Shown here in pieces: positions 12,791 to 23,937 of a stretch of 64,000 bases of DNA. Source of the DNA: Morchella semilibera (taxonomy: Eukaryota; Ascomycota; Pezizomycetes; Pezizales; Morchellaceae); the NCBI GenBank assembly GCA_009192285.1, contig CM018604.1, positions 2,666,001 through 2,730,000 of the forward strand, written 5' to 3'. The first letter of the stretch is position 1; the number at the start of each line of letters is the position of its first letter. A program made the position numbers and the translations under genes. Under the pieces are notes generated by a model. That model searched no databases, had not been told where the DNA came from, and worked only from the letters and a program-made list of their open reading frames with translations.

Positions 12791-14445
12791 AAAAACAAAA
12801 AAAAGTGTTCAGGCTATGCAGACAACAATCGAGTGATATATCATGATTAAACTAGAGAGGTACCCGCCTGGGAGTGACAGCAACAAGACAAGCATCTAAA
12901 GCTTCTTACATAGGTCCGGTGGGGAGATTGTGGGTTTACGGGGTTGGCGGTCCGCCTGACCCGATAGGGTTTCCCAGGGGCCGTATATATATAGGCCTAT
13001 AGGAGGACTGAGATAACCATTTCCCTGTGAGACGTTATTGTGGACACACTATATCTTGTCACTCAATTAGCTATAGCTACAAAGTTGAGGAAATCTGAAA
13101 ATAGTTGATCCACGTGGCCACATAGATATACACTATTTCTTAGCGGGTAAGTATACACTTAAACAAACCTCTACGAATCCAAGCTAATATATATACCAGG
13201 CTGGCATCGATATCAGATAGTAAGAGGGGATCAAGAGCAGGAGCTAGATCTAGGCGGCGCAGGAAGGGGGGGGGTCCGCCCTCCACAATTCACAGCTACT
13301 CGGGGCAGGCAATAATAACCTGGAAATGCAAGTTGCAAAGCAGGAGGCCAGTTTGGTGTAGTTTTTAATTTTTACTAGTCGCTAATCAGGGGATGTTACC
13401 ATTAAAAGTCATTTCAGGCTCTTCTTACGTATACCTGCCCTCAGTAGAATTGGACCTGTAGTTACATCACTGAACACAGTCCGGGTTTCATCCAGCCTCA
13501 AAATCTCAAAACTTGGCCCAGATAGACGTAAAGATGAGACTTAGGGTTAGTTCTAGTTCAGGTACAAATCCGGACGTCGACCGCCACCCCCAGAAAGGGC
13601 TATTCTAGGATCACAGAAGTTGACAATGCTAGGCACTCGGTATCAGCGACAAAATTGCTAACGATTATTCAATGCAAGAAACAAGTATAGCTATGATAAA
13701 AACTGGATCATGTACCTAATGTTGATTACTATTCCATTCGCCGAGTGATGCACTGTGAAGCACTATATATGACAACGGCAGACCAGTTGCAAGACCAGTA
13801 AGCCTTGTTAACCAGTACTATTCCCAGCGTAGACGAGAATTAAATCGAATACTACCAGGACCTCAACACAGGTACCGGTTGCACGAGAAATACACATATC
13901 TAGAACACATTCACTGTTATCCAGTAGATCAAGAATACATGTACCTATAAGTAATTACATGTAGTTAGCGCAAAAGTCCCAAGCTCAATAACATGGTCTG
14001 GGACGCCATGCGCCATGATTACTTAACTTCTTCCGTTAGCAGTTTGCATATTCTAGGTAGGACCCATTGTCTTATGTGCCCAGCCTCGACCTCTCACCTC
14101 ACCTTGAGGTTGATCCCGCTTTTTCTGCACCGTATGTACATGTACGTAGATAGCATCACGTTTTCAACAGAAGCATCTTAATTTGCAACGCCGCATTAGA
14201 AATAAAAAGATGCCCAATTATGTAATTACTACATACATTAATCATGATATAATATCCTTGCCGCCTCAATGAAGCCCCGAATCAAAACATGTATGATCCT
14301 ATGGCTAAGTTGGTTGAATAGCGAATTTACGCTTAATTTTTCTGGGTAGTTTAGGGCCTCTCCTTTTGCCTGCTTAAAGATCCTAACGACAAGGGCATTG
14401 ATAAACCACCCTTGTTCACGGAATATGCCTCGGTACATACCGACC

Positions 14446-14606
14446 TATCCCTTAAGTTGTCGATGCTGACCCCTATATATATTATAGGGCCAGGATTTGT
14501 ATGGGAAATCAGTTATTTGATAAGAGAGATAACAAGATCTATTAACAAAAGCCACCAAACTTTGCTTTTTGCTGGAGGTCAGCATTTACCGACAACTTAA
14601 GGGATA
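14446..14606. repeat. MITE-like inverted repeat, about 160 bp
   Basis: The left arm TATCCCTTAAGTTGTCG (14446-) and the right arm CGACAACTTAAGGGATA (ending 14606) are exact inverted copies. Pairing continues inward with GATGCTGACC against GGTCAGCAT. No coding capacity. It is probably a non-autonomous DNA element. Confidence 0.75.
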
Positions 14607-14804
14607 CAGAACTCCAGCGAACCGAATAATGTTTGCTGTTGTAACCCCCTGTCCCCACAAAACAACTGGCTGATGAAAATACTAGCTAGTACTATTATAT
14701 AATTATGGGTATTTCGGGATTCACCCACCAATAATCGTTCCACAGATTTCTCAAAATAATGTGGGTGTATAGCTCCTAGTACCTAGTCACTCCGTCCCAA
14801 GGTA

Positions 14805-14910
14805 CTTGCTTACCAGCAAAAATGTAAGTGACGGAAACAGGGATAATTTGGGGAGAGGACGGCGCCACTCCATTTGCCCTGAGCAACTGGCTCTTTGGCT
14901 GGTAAGCAAT
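14805..14910. mobile_element. MITE, family with TIR GCTTACCAGC (copy 1)
   Basis: Terminal repeats CTTGCTTACCAGC and GCTGGTAAGCAAT bound a 106-bp element preceded by TA. Its interior shares GGTGCCACTCCA-like and GCCCTGAGCAACTG blocks with a second copy at 38368-38504, which shows they are one family. No coding capacity. The TA at the insertion site suggests mobilisation by a Tc1/mariner transposase. Confidence 0.82.
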
Positions 14911-15570
14911 AACAATTCCGTCCTTACGAGCTGCGCACAATTAATTGATTGACAACAAATATTATAACAGGATACTACATGTAGCTTTGTATCCTCGCTT
15001 TCGGTGTCCATGAGAAAGTTGACCTGAATAAAACTCAACCCTATTATCTGGCGGCCTTCAAGCAATTTCCGTAGGTTCGGTATAGCGGATCGAAGGGCGC
15101 TGTATACATACTCGTCTGATGGATTTTATGCTGCCTATCTGGAGTAGCAGGCGGCTAAGGTTGGTCCGTGATAAATGCCGCCTGCTCTAGGTGCATATTA
15201 TCTAATAGCATGTGGGGAAACAAAGGTAACAGCCGAAACACCTCTTACCTTACGCTTACCAGTGGCGCTTTTTAGTATTGTTATTCCTATATTTATCTTC
15301 ACCAAGTTACCTACAGTATGTAGGTCCCGAGCAGTACTAGTGCCTACATCGTTAACCTATGTGTACCTATAGGACGTGGTGTATTGAGCACCCAGGAATC
15401 AAATGTGGCAGTGCACCTGGGAGTGGTACCTACATATGGGACAACCATACCAGCAAAGAGAATCGCCTGCAGAGTACTGGGGTTCGGAATGCTTTATTTT
15501 GTGCACTTGGATCTCGATCCTGTCCTTGGGTGTGGTGTGCTTCTGCGGATATTCTACATACATAATTTTC

Positions 15571-15625
15571 CGCGCGCGCGCGCAACGAACGAACGAACCA
15601 GCGAACCAACGAACGAAGCAAGAAG
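15571..15625. repeat. CG dinucleotide run followed by AACG tetranucleotide microsatellite
   Basis: GCGCGCGCGCGCAACGAACG followed by further AACG/AACC units. It is a simple repeat with no gene around it. Confidence 0.85.
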
Positions 15626-16592
15626 AGACTATAATAGAGCTAGATAGTAAATATCTTGAAAGGTTACAATAGCTCTCCTCCTATCCTCACTCCTATAACC
15701 TTTTGTTCTGGGATTTGTGGTCATCATGGGGTTGCGGGGTCATGGTTCGTGGTTTGGGTTCGTCGTTGCAGCGCGACATCCAAGAAATTATGTAGGTATG
15801 TAGGTACAATGATACTCACATTCTAGGTACTCTACCTTGGAGCTTCTGGCAGGATTCATCTCCAAGAAATATCCTGCAGCCGATCAAACCCCCCTTAAGA
15901 GTTTATTTTGCCTAATCTATCATGTTGGAAGTTCACCATCAAACACCAGGGTTTAGAAAAGAAGTAAATGGTGTAGTAGAGTGATGCTCGCGTTCCGGCT
16001 CAACTGAGAGAGGCGAGGCTCGATTATTGTCGTCTAGGGTGGTGAGACTTGCCCTCGAACCCAAACGGGCTTGGTTGTAGCAAACCCAGATGAATTGAGC
16101 TAGATTACATGCACCATTTAGTCAGAAGAACCAATTTAGGGAGTCAGCAATAACTTATCAACATTTTTGGTTAAACAACTCGACAGGGTCGGAGTTATAT
16201 CCGGCTTGCGTACCTACAAGGTGCATCAAATGACCTGCCTTAATTAAAGCCATGTCTCAACTTTATTTGTATAGAGTAGATCCGCGGCCGGCCTGAAGCC
16301 GCCCAGGAAACTATGGCGGGTAGTCTGCAACGGTATACAGATCAATTGCCTTTTTTATATGAGCAACTTCGATTCGGCCGCGAGAGAGTGCACGCGGGTA
16401 TTACAATTTAAGTCTGAGAAAACCCTCGTTATATAATTTCTATCTAGTGCGGAAGGCGATCCAGGGTACTGGTTTGTGGTTTAGATCTTGATCTGTGGGT
16501 CAAATGCTTCAGGGTACGGTCGCGGCTGTGTTGTTGATATTGAAATCGTGGGGATCCTAGAGCATACTGTATACTTACATGTACTACGGGGT

Positions 16593-16658
16593 TAGGGGAA
16601 AGTCTCCAGAACTATGGCCTGTTGCAACCATGGCCGCAATTCTGGAGACTTTCCCCTA
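16593..16658. repeat. 66-bp near-perfect palindrome
   Basis: The arms TAGGGGAAAGTCTCCAGAA and TTCTGGAGACTTTCCCCTA are exact inverted repeats around a short centre (GGCC...GGCC also pairs). It would extrude as a long hairpin. It could be a tiny fold-back transposon or a small-RNA precursor, and it lies in gene-free DNA. Confidence 0.8.
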
Positions 16659-17087
16659 CTCAATGCAATTAAAAGAAAAGGAAGGTGAAGGCGGTTTCGG
16701 GTGTTCCTTGCCCGTCCATAGGGCTGTGGTCGGCTAGAGCAGAATACTTGGAACGGTCAGGGTATCAGTTGGCGTGACTTTACACCATAACTACGTTCCA
16801 ACCGAAACACCTAAAATAGATTGATTGGGTAAATTTGTATGGCGCCATATTCAAAAAATCTAAATATTTTCTATTCAAAAAAAAGACCGCTGAATAGCGT
16901 TCAATCTCAGCTTCATCTGAGTAGCAATTTTAGACTATCAAAAACGTTTTGGTGAGGTTCGAAAAAATTGAGAGTAGAAAAGAACTGCAGGGGCACACTA
17001 TCCCCAGGTACCTGCTTGGCTGCCAAGTGTTATTTTGTCAAAAAATTATATTGTGCGGTGCGCCTTATATAAAGGTGACATAAATTG

Positions 17088-17218
17088 CACTGCGAATAAC
17101 TTTTCAACCAGACAGGATATCAAAAATCTATGAAGCCAAATTCTAGGTATAGGTATGACAAAGATTTTGGCTTCATATATTTTTGATATCCTGTCTTGTT
17201 GAAAAGTTATTAGCGTTG
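17088..17218. repeat. MITE-like element with about 45-bp arms
   Basis: The left arm begins AATAACTTTTCAAC and continues to GATATCAAAAATCTATGAAG. The right arm is its reverse complement, ending GTTGAAAAGTTATT, with few mismatches. The outer bases (GCACTGCGAATAAC against GGCAACGCTAATAAC) also pair. No coding capacity. It is a good candidate for a non-autonomous DNA transposon. Confidence 0.82.
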
Positions 17219-18040
17219 CCATTTACCTGTTTTTGTATGTAAAAAGCGCCAAGACCTGGTGAAGTGGAACAGTATTATACCCATTTATACCCCTTCATTA
17301 CAGAGTTGCAGCTAAGATGTCGTTTCCAGCCATAAAGTGGCTGGATTGCAATGCTCTAATTGGTTAAAAAGCCCAAGATTGCTCTGGCTGGAATACACCC
17401 TCGGTACACTTGTAGGTACACATACGATGGCACCTGCACGAGAAAAATTCAACATTCCGAATAGACCAACCCCTGTCAGGAATGCTGGGGTTTCGGCGGT
17501 GTCACTATTTTGGGCCTCCGGTAAGCGTTACTTACTTCATGAGCCTATCAAGCCTCTGAAACACTACGATGAAATCTTCAGGTTAAAGGTTGAGAGAATT
17601 GGGGCAAGAGGGGAAGAGGGAAGAAGGAGATCAAAACCCTCTGTATGCCTCGATACTAAGTATCGGGCTGACCCGCCCACTAATAGCCATCGTGTTATAC
17701 ATGTAGTTACGTGAATATTTGTGTCACTGTCACTAGATGTGGCACATACATAAGTAATTTCGTTTAACTACATGTACTTTGTGCTGGTTGCCCAGAGATG
17801 CATTAATCTTCATCACGAAGAAGGAGACAACACCGCCATCCACCCGCCCCAACCAATCCAGCGGGCCCTAATCTACAGGGTGGATAATAATGGTTGCTGG
17901 CATAATTGTAAGCGGTGCCAGGCAAAGTGAAGACTTAAGAACCATTAGTTCTTCCTATTTTTGACTTTCTCCCCCCCTTTGCTTTCCTGCGAGCTGCTTT
18001 GAACGTACACACAGAAGGGAAATACAAAAAAACAATAACC

Positions 18041-20192
18041 ATGAAAATCCCCAGTATTATTCTGCCCCGGCAGGCATCAACTCAGGATGTCAATTCTACG
18101 ATATCGGTTGACTTTGTACATCCAAAGCTCGAGATAGAGGATCTCTACCTGATGCCCTTAACAGTATGTGCTAAAACCGCAACGAATAGTAAGATAACAA
18201 TGAAAAACTAAATGAGAGCAAAAAAATAAAGGTATCTAAACCGGCGGTATCTTTCCGAACAATAATAACAAACCGTCTCACCACCAGCTGGTTTCCCCTC
18301 GCATCAGCCTGCACCAATGTCGGTCCTAACGCTGACATGCCATGGTACAAATGGCTCGAGAACTGCTACGAGGACCAGCTCCTCGACCCCAACAACTCAA
18401 CGACATTAAAAGAGACGGCTGGCAGCTCATTCTCCGTCCCCAGTTCTAGCGAGATTGCGGATCTTTGGACTGAAGCCTACCGTGGCACGGGGGTGACTGG
18501 GACTGATACTTTGTCAATTGGGGGGGTTGATGTTCCAGATCTTGAGCTGAACTTTGCAACTGGTATAAATGGCTCGCATGCGCATGTGGGATTGGCAAAG
18601 GGTTCGACGTTGCTAGATAAGTTGGTTGAGCAGGGAACCATCGCGGCGAGGGCATTTTCACTGTTCGTGGGGACCGATGTGAGGTATTCGCAGGACTGGG
18701 ATCCGAATGCAAAGGTATGTCGCCGCACATTAGAATTTAGTTGGGTAAATGCAAAACTCTGTTTTTGGTACTGATGGTTAATATTCTATATTTCAGGACG
18801 GGGACTACCCTGGATCAATCGTTTTTGGGGGACTTGATTTCGCAAAACAGGGCTCAACGTTCATGAGGGGTGACCTTGACGGAAATGGTATTCCCGCGCT
18901 CAATGTCACAGGGATCAAAGTCCATGACGAGCACGCAGTGTACGACATTATGGACCAGCTCGGGGCCGTGAGCTATGCCGCAGAGATTGATGTCTCGAGC
19001 CCGTTTATTCTAGTTCCTCAGGTTACTGCTGGTAAGTTCCAATATCTTAACTCTCTCTCCCCCTTCGAGATCTTTGCTAACCTGGATCCGCTGCAGAGGC
19101 TATTCGCTCGAAGCGTGAAAATACGTGGAACACAGATGGAGATATTACATCCAAAACATATCACAGAGGAAATATTTCCATGGTCGTGAGTGTGATGGGA
19201 GATGCAGGCGTGGGCGCGCGAGAGGTCAATATCACAATGGCAGAATCAAGTATGTTCCCCCCATTGATCCCATCTGAAGTTGAAATCTGAACCCCTCCCC
19301 CACTAACAGATTGGCTCAGTCTGGGCATGGGACAGGAGTTATTACGTGAAGCCTCAGGTTACGAAGGAAAAATACTTCCCTTTCGTTATCAACAGATCCT
19401 CAAACCGCGCAAGGATCATTTTGGGAAGGCCCTTCTTGAAGGCCGCCTATCTTGTGAGTTTTGGTGCTGTCTATATATACCGAGCGGGCACTTACAATTT
19501 GGTCCACACAGGCAATCAACTACGACAGCAACCAATTCCAGGTCGCACCCGCAAGCTACTCATCCAACTCCCAAATCAAACCCTTCCAAGCCGTTGCCGC
19601 AGACGGAAGTAACAGACTTGAATCGTTCCCTACTTTGGCCAGTACGGAAATATTACCAACCGGAACAGCGTCGCCTACCAGCGCCGCCTCCAGCGCCGCC
19701 TCCAGCACCACCTCCAGCACCGCCATTCCCACCTCGCCCTCATCAAGCACATCAACCGGCGCCATTGCGGGCGGGGTCGTCGGCGGAGTCTTTGGTCTAC
19801 TGGCAATTGCAGGCCTATTCTTCCTCTTCCTAAGGAGAAAGAACAAGAAGAAGTCGTGGACCCAGAACAGCGATAACGTCCTACCCACGCCATCAACGGG
19901 CGATCTAACCCCCGGCGCGACAGGTGCCGGTGTCTACAACTACCAGCAAGAACCGCAGCAGGAGTACTTCAAGGCAGAGCTCCCAGCAACAAATGAACGA
20001 TACGCAGAGCAGCAGCATGCACAGCTCGGAGAGCTTGAAGCGTCGCCAATGGGGGCCAAGAAGATAATATACGAGCCGGTTGCGGACCCGCAGGAGGTTC
20101 CGGCGAGCCCTGTGGTGCCGGAGGCATTTGTATATGTTCCCATGCCGCCACAGCCGGCAGCGCCAGGGCAGGAGCGGCATGAGTTGGCATGA
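18041..20192 (+). CDS. Pepsin-fold (A1) surface protein, probably catalytically dead, with C-terminal membrane anchor
   Basis: Six exons (18041-18163, 18232-18714, 18797-19031, 19097-19249, 19320-19453, 19512-20192; 1809 nt) give 602 aa in frame. The pepsin fold is recognisable: YLMPLTVSKPAVSFRTI near the N terminus, the second-lobe motif AEIDVSSPFILVP (Asp kept, D-T-G replaced by D-V-S), and the terminal RIILGRPFLKAAYLAINYD. Where the first-lobe D-T-G-S should be, the sequence reads RLTTSWFPLAS, with no Asp. A Ser/Thr/Pro-rich stalk, one membrane helix (GAIAGGVVGGVFGLLAIAGL) and a basic-then-acidic cytosolic tail follow, so the topology is that of a cell-surface receptor or sensor. No signal peptide is visible after the Met at 18041, so a further 5' exon may be missing. 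The non-protease role is an inference. Confidence 0.8.
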
Positions 20193-20516
20193 GGCGGAGA
20201 GATGAGTATTTATATTAGATAATAGAGGACTTAATACATGTAGTTTAGAGGTATATTCGGAGGTGTTATGTATAGTACGATTATTGCATTCATCAGCGCT
20301 CTTTTTTTTCTTTTTCCCTCTTTTTCCTTCTTTCCCACTTTCTTTAATCTATACGGTGCGGGCGTTTTGCAAATGGAGAATACTATAATTCAGGATAAAA
20401 AGTAACATAAATTACATGTCTACCCTTACAAATATCTTTTCCGGTTGACATACAATAGTGCTTGTATGTGGAATATATAAATACATACATATATGTAGGT
20501 ACATATACCTTCATGT

Positions 20517-20565
20517 CAAAAATCCCGGGGTAGCAACTTGCGGTTGCGTTGTCCCGGGACTTTTG
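20517..20565. repeat. Fold-back with arms CAAAA(A/G)TCCCGGG
   Basis: CAAAAATCCCGGGGTAGCAA and the reverse complement of TTGTCCCGGGACTTTTG face each other around a few bases. It may be a minimal remnant (two ends joined) of a DNA transposon. Confidence 0.6.
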
Positions 20566-20713
20566 AATAAGAACTACATGTATACATGTATGCACTCACT
20601 AAGGCAGGAGTTAAGCTTAACTCACCGGACATTCAAACTTACACGGAGGTTTAAATCTACCCCTGGTATTCCGCCCCCGTCCCCTCATGAACCCTGAATT
20701 AGCCTTCCCGTGA

Positions 20714-20814
20714 GAGTGGCTTTTATGCCGTTACACGTGCGTTTAGTTCCTTACGCCTTCCTGCGCGCGGCCGGACCGAGCCGTGCCGTAACGGCTAGCT
20801 TGCAGAAGCCACTC
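20714..20814. repeat. Imperfect inverted repeat, about 100 bp
   Basis: GAGTGGCTT...GCCGTTAC at the left and GTAACGGC...AAGCCACTC at the right are inverted copies with a small gap in one arm. The interior is GC-rich. It looks MITE-like with no coding capacity. Confidence 0.55.
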
Positions 20815-23673
20815 AGGAATGTGGAATATCTGTGTCCTTCCTCTATCTCTTGTTACCTTCCCCGTGAGCGTACTAAAGTAGGGTAGATGGTAGCCGATAA
20901 TCTAAAGAACACCACGGAGTCATAAATCTAAACATACCGACATCATTTGATCTTGTATCGTGGATCATGGGATATCACTCGCCTGTCATTCTGTTCCGGG
21001 AAAGTGCCATATTACCTACCTATTCTTCTCCGTGTGGTCAACACGACAGCGTTAGTGCCATGAAACCTATCTTTTATAAATCCGTCTATCCCCCCCCTAC
21101 TAGGCCAAATCATATGCTTGTACATTTTTCTTTGAAGGGTAGACTCTAGTGTATCCGGAAGCTCATGGCTCGAGGGGCTTTTTGTTGATACCCGCCCCTC
21201 TTTCGTGGAGTGCTGGATGGTGTTTGTCGATATAGATGTAGATACCTGAGTTGAGTTACGGCGGCGGGGATACTTGAGGGTAAGTTACTTGTCGTGCATA
21301 AGTGACCTCCTACTAGCTACAAATGTAGCTATCGTCCGGATGATTTGTGCAGTGTATGTAGGGTAGAGTGTGGGTGCTCCCCAAAGTCCGTTGGCCCCGG
21401 GTTGGACCGGTCAGCCGAGATACCGGCTTTTATGCAGAGATAGATAGAGCACGGAGCCAGTACGGTTCAGCGCCGCGTCCCCATCTGAGCTAGCCAGAAG
21501 CCTTAATCAGCTCCAGCCGTTCAGGCAAGCCCGAGTGGCTGGCTGGACGAGTTGAATGGTGTAAGGTTGAAAGTAGGCGTATAGGAGTGTGGTGAGTATG
21601 GGACTTGGCTGTTTTGTTGGCTGCGGTGCCGATAGGCGTTCCTTATGTGCCAGTGGGGTAGGATAGAGAAGTAACATAGCAGTATATATATACCGGGGAC
21701 AATAGCTCCAGGCTCCTTGGTTGGTTTCTGGTACTGACAAATATATGCTATGACTGCACACCCTCCTAATACTGGGGGCAACGCTATATTACGACTGCCT
21801 CATCACAGAGAGTAAATGATCTGCTCTTGAAAGGCCTAGTGTTTAAGTGGCTAAGAGGAGTTTGAATTTGATGAGCTTTTCCGACTCTCCCGCGACCGGA
21901 TAATCATGGAGCTGGTCATGAGACATCACTCGGCGTGCTCCCGAGGCGGATACACGAGGCTGCCATATACAACGCCATATAGAGGCAGAAAATGACTCGT
22001 TCTACCCCCAATATATATATCAGACACACAATGCCCCTCTTGTACCTGTACCTGCACTGTTAAGCAACCAACATGAGCACAATCTGTCCTATATCGCACA
22101 CCTTACCACTCTAACAGTCAACCGCCAAAAAGTCTCAGGTCCAGCCCCGAACTAGACAGACTTATGGGGCGGGGGTGCTGGCCACCGGCATCATTGCGGC
22201 TACATACAGCCTTGTGATTTACACAGCGGAGCTGTAGGGTATTGGCGGAAGTGTGGTGCTTGGGCTATTGTGACTGGGGGGCGGTGGGTTGGACCTGCAT
22301 GTTGTAGCCGGCCTGGGGATAGTGCTAGACGCATCGAGAGAGAGAGAAAGAGATCACGGCTTCCTTAGTTCCCGTAACTGGGTTTGGAATTGAGTTAAAA
22401 CTGAGTCTGACCATAAAGCCTTTCTGGCGGCGTTGAAGTTGCTGAAGCACGGGGGTGCAAGTGCGAAGATGTAGCGGGGATACCGGGGATGTTGCCTCCG
22501 TGGGTTTTTTTCAGCCTCGATCTCGATGAGTTTGGATAAGAGTGGCTGATTTAGTTAGCTTGTTGTGTGGTTTTAATCGCGGGGTCGATTGTGGGTTGCC
22601 ACTTAACCATTATATTATCTACATGTATTTCCGAACCTGTATTTCCGGGGCCGTATTCCGGGCCTAAACCACTACATGCAAGTACCATACGTGTTATTTT
22701 CAATGGGAATGAGATTGTTGTAGACCACTATAACGGATGTTGACGATGAATGATTAACATGAGTGCACGTTTGGCAACAGCCATCTCTAAAATAAAGGGC
22801 AATTGAGACTTCGTGCCTCCATTGAACCTGAGATGTGCCCTTCACGCTACTACATCTATGTGTCATCTCGAGGTACCAGCGACGTTAATAATAATGACCG
22901 CTGGCCATTTATACCAGCCACCCTCTAAACCTCGCACATAGCCGCTAGCACCGGCCACGGGGAACACGCGAACGTTGGAGGTGCAAGAGTTAGACATCGA
23001 CCTCTAGATAGATATGTTTTGTACCGCATAGCTGTGTTGGTGCTTCTCTGCTGTGGGTGGTTTGTAGAGCGGGGCGGGGACGGGGGTGGGGCGGTGGATG
23101 TCTTATTAATGTTGGGCGGGGTGAAATGTGGTGGTCGTAGTACTGCTATGTATATGGACCCACAATATATGACCGGCGGGGATCGGTGTTGATTAGCTAC
23201 TAGCTACTTACTTGTATGTACAGCAGTACCAGAAAAGGTGTAGATATGTTATATTATGGATCCTGTCAACGCTCTAACAAACCAACAACAACAACAACCA
23301 CCAACTATTGCACTAAGCTGTGTTCCTACAGTCCGGGCTTAGTTCAGCACTCGTCACTAAATTCCATAGTCCTACTATACTTTCACCCCGCTTTTCATGG
23401 TGTAGCTAGCTTGTGTTTAAAGCGCTGCCTCGGTCTAGTTGCGGGGTTATGAGCTATCAATCGACCCTACTTCCAAACCTGCATCTCCAAGGCTGCGTTT
23501 CCGGGGCCGAGCTAAATATCAGAACGAGCAGTACAAGGCTCGTAACGCATACCGTGTCAATACATCGTATATATAAATACATGTATACATCCAACTCCCC
23601 CGCTCCACCTTTACCCCACGACAAACTCCCATCCTGAAAATACTCACCTACCTACCACACTCCTTACAACGCC

Positions 23674-23937
23674 ATGTCTGAGATTCAACAGGTATACAAA
23701 CCAGAGGAGCCCACGCCCTCCACTACCTACTCCTTCGTCGCTGCCACTGAAGAACTTTTTCTTGATTGTTTCTTCTACTACTTGCTTTTCTGCGGCATGG
23801 TTGCGGTCAGCTGCACCACCGTCCTGATCGCTGGCTACACGATGACTAAGCCATGGGCCGCCGCCTCGACGTGTGCTTGTAACGAGGGGGTGTGGGACCA
23901 GCTTTTTGCGGCGTTGGGACTGGCGAGGATTGGATGA
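23674..23937 (+). CDS. Possible small membrane protein, 87 aa
   Basis: A single-exon frame from an ATG in good fungal context (ACGCCATGTC). It has an N-terminal polar part (MSEIQQVYKPEEPTP), a long hydrophobic stretch (FYYLLFCGMVAVSCTTVLIA) and a C-terminal half with two close cysteines (STCACNEGVW). It is isolated in gene-poor DNA. I know no family. It may be a real lineage-specific small protein or a chance frame. Confidence 0.4.
   Translation: MSEIQQVYKPEEPTPSTTYSFVAATEELFLDCFFYYLLFCGMVAVSCTTVLIAGYTMTKPWAAASTCACNEGVWDQLFAALGLARIG

Larger units (their letters stand above)
11413..18040. other. 6.6-kb gene-free, repeat-bearing intergenic region
   Basis: No coding gene is supported. Open frames are short and lack conserved motifs. 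The region carries separate fold-back elements near 14446, 14805, 15139, 16593 and 17088, a tRNA-like segment near 12709, three copies of a 17-bp motif (11776, 12830, 13742, all -), many TACATGTA palindromes, and a CG/AACG microsatellite at 15571-15625. A 60-codon frame on the - strand (11977-12159, MDILTAHGGDIGDPP) looks protein-like but I could not extend or place it. Confidence 0.6.
20193..23673. other. Gene-poor region, 3.5 kb
   Basis: No gene is firmly supported. It contains a CT-rich 3' flank (20300-20345), two fold-backs (20517-20565, 20714-20814), two 17-bp motif copies (20965, 21916), and several TACATGTA sites. A short frame ending at 22237 (GAGVLATGIIAATYSLVIYT before its stop) could be the tail of a tiny membrane protein, but I could not find a convincing start. 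Confidence 0.5.

Noticed and set aside
22073-22237. Possible tiny membrane protein ending SLVIYTAEL
   Set aside because: The last 38 codons look good, but the upstream ATG is cut off by a stop and the only intron that could help has a poor donor and breaks the frame.
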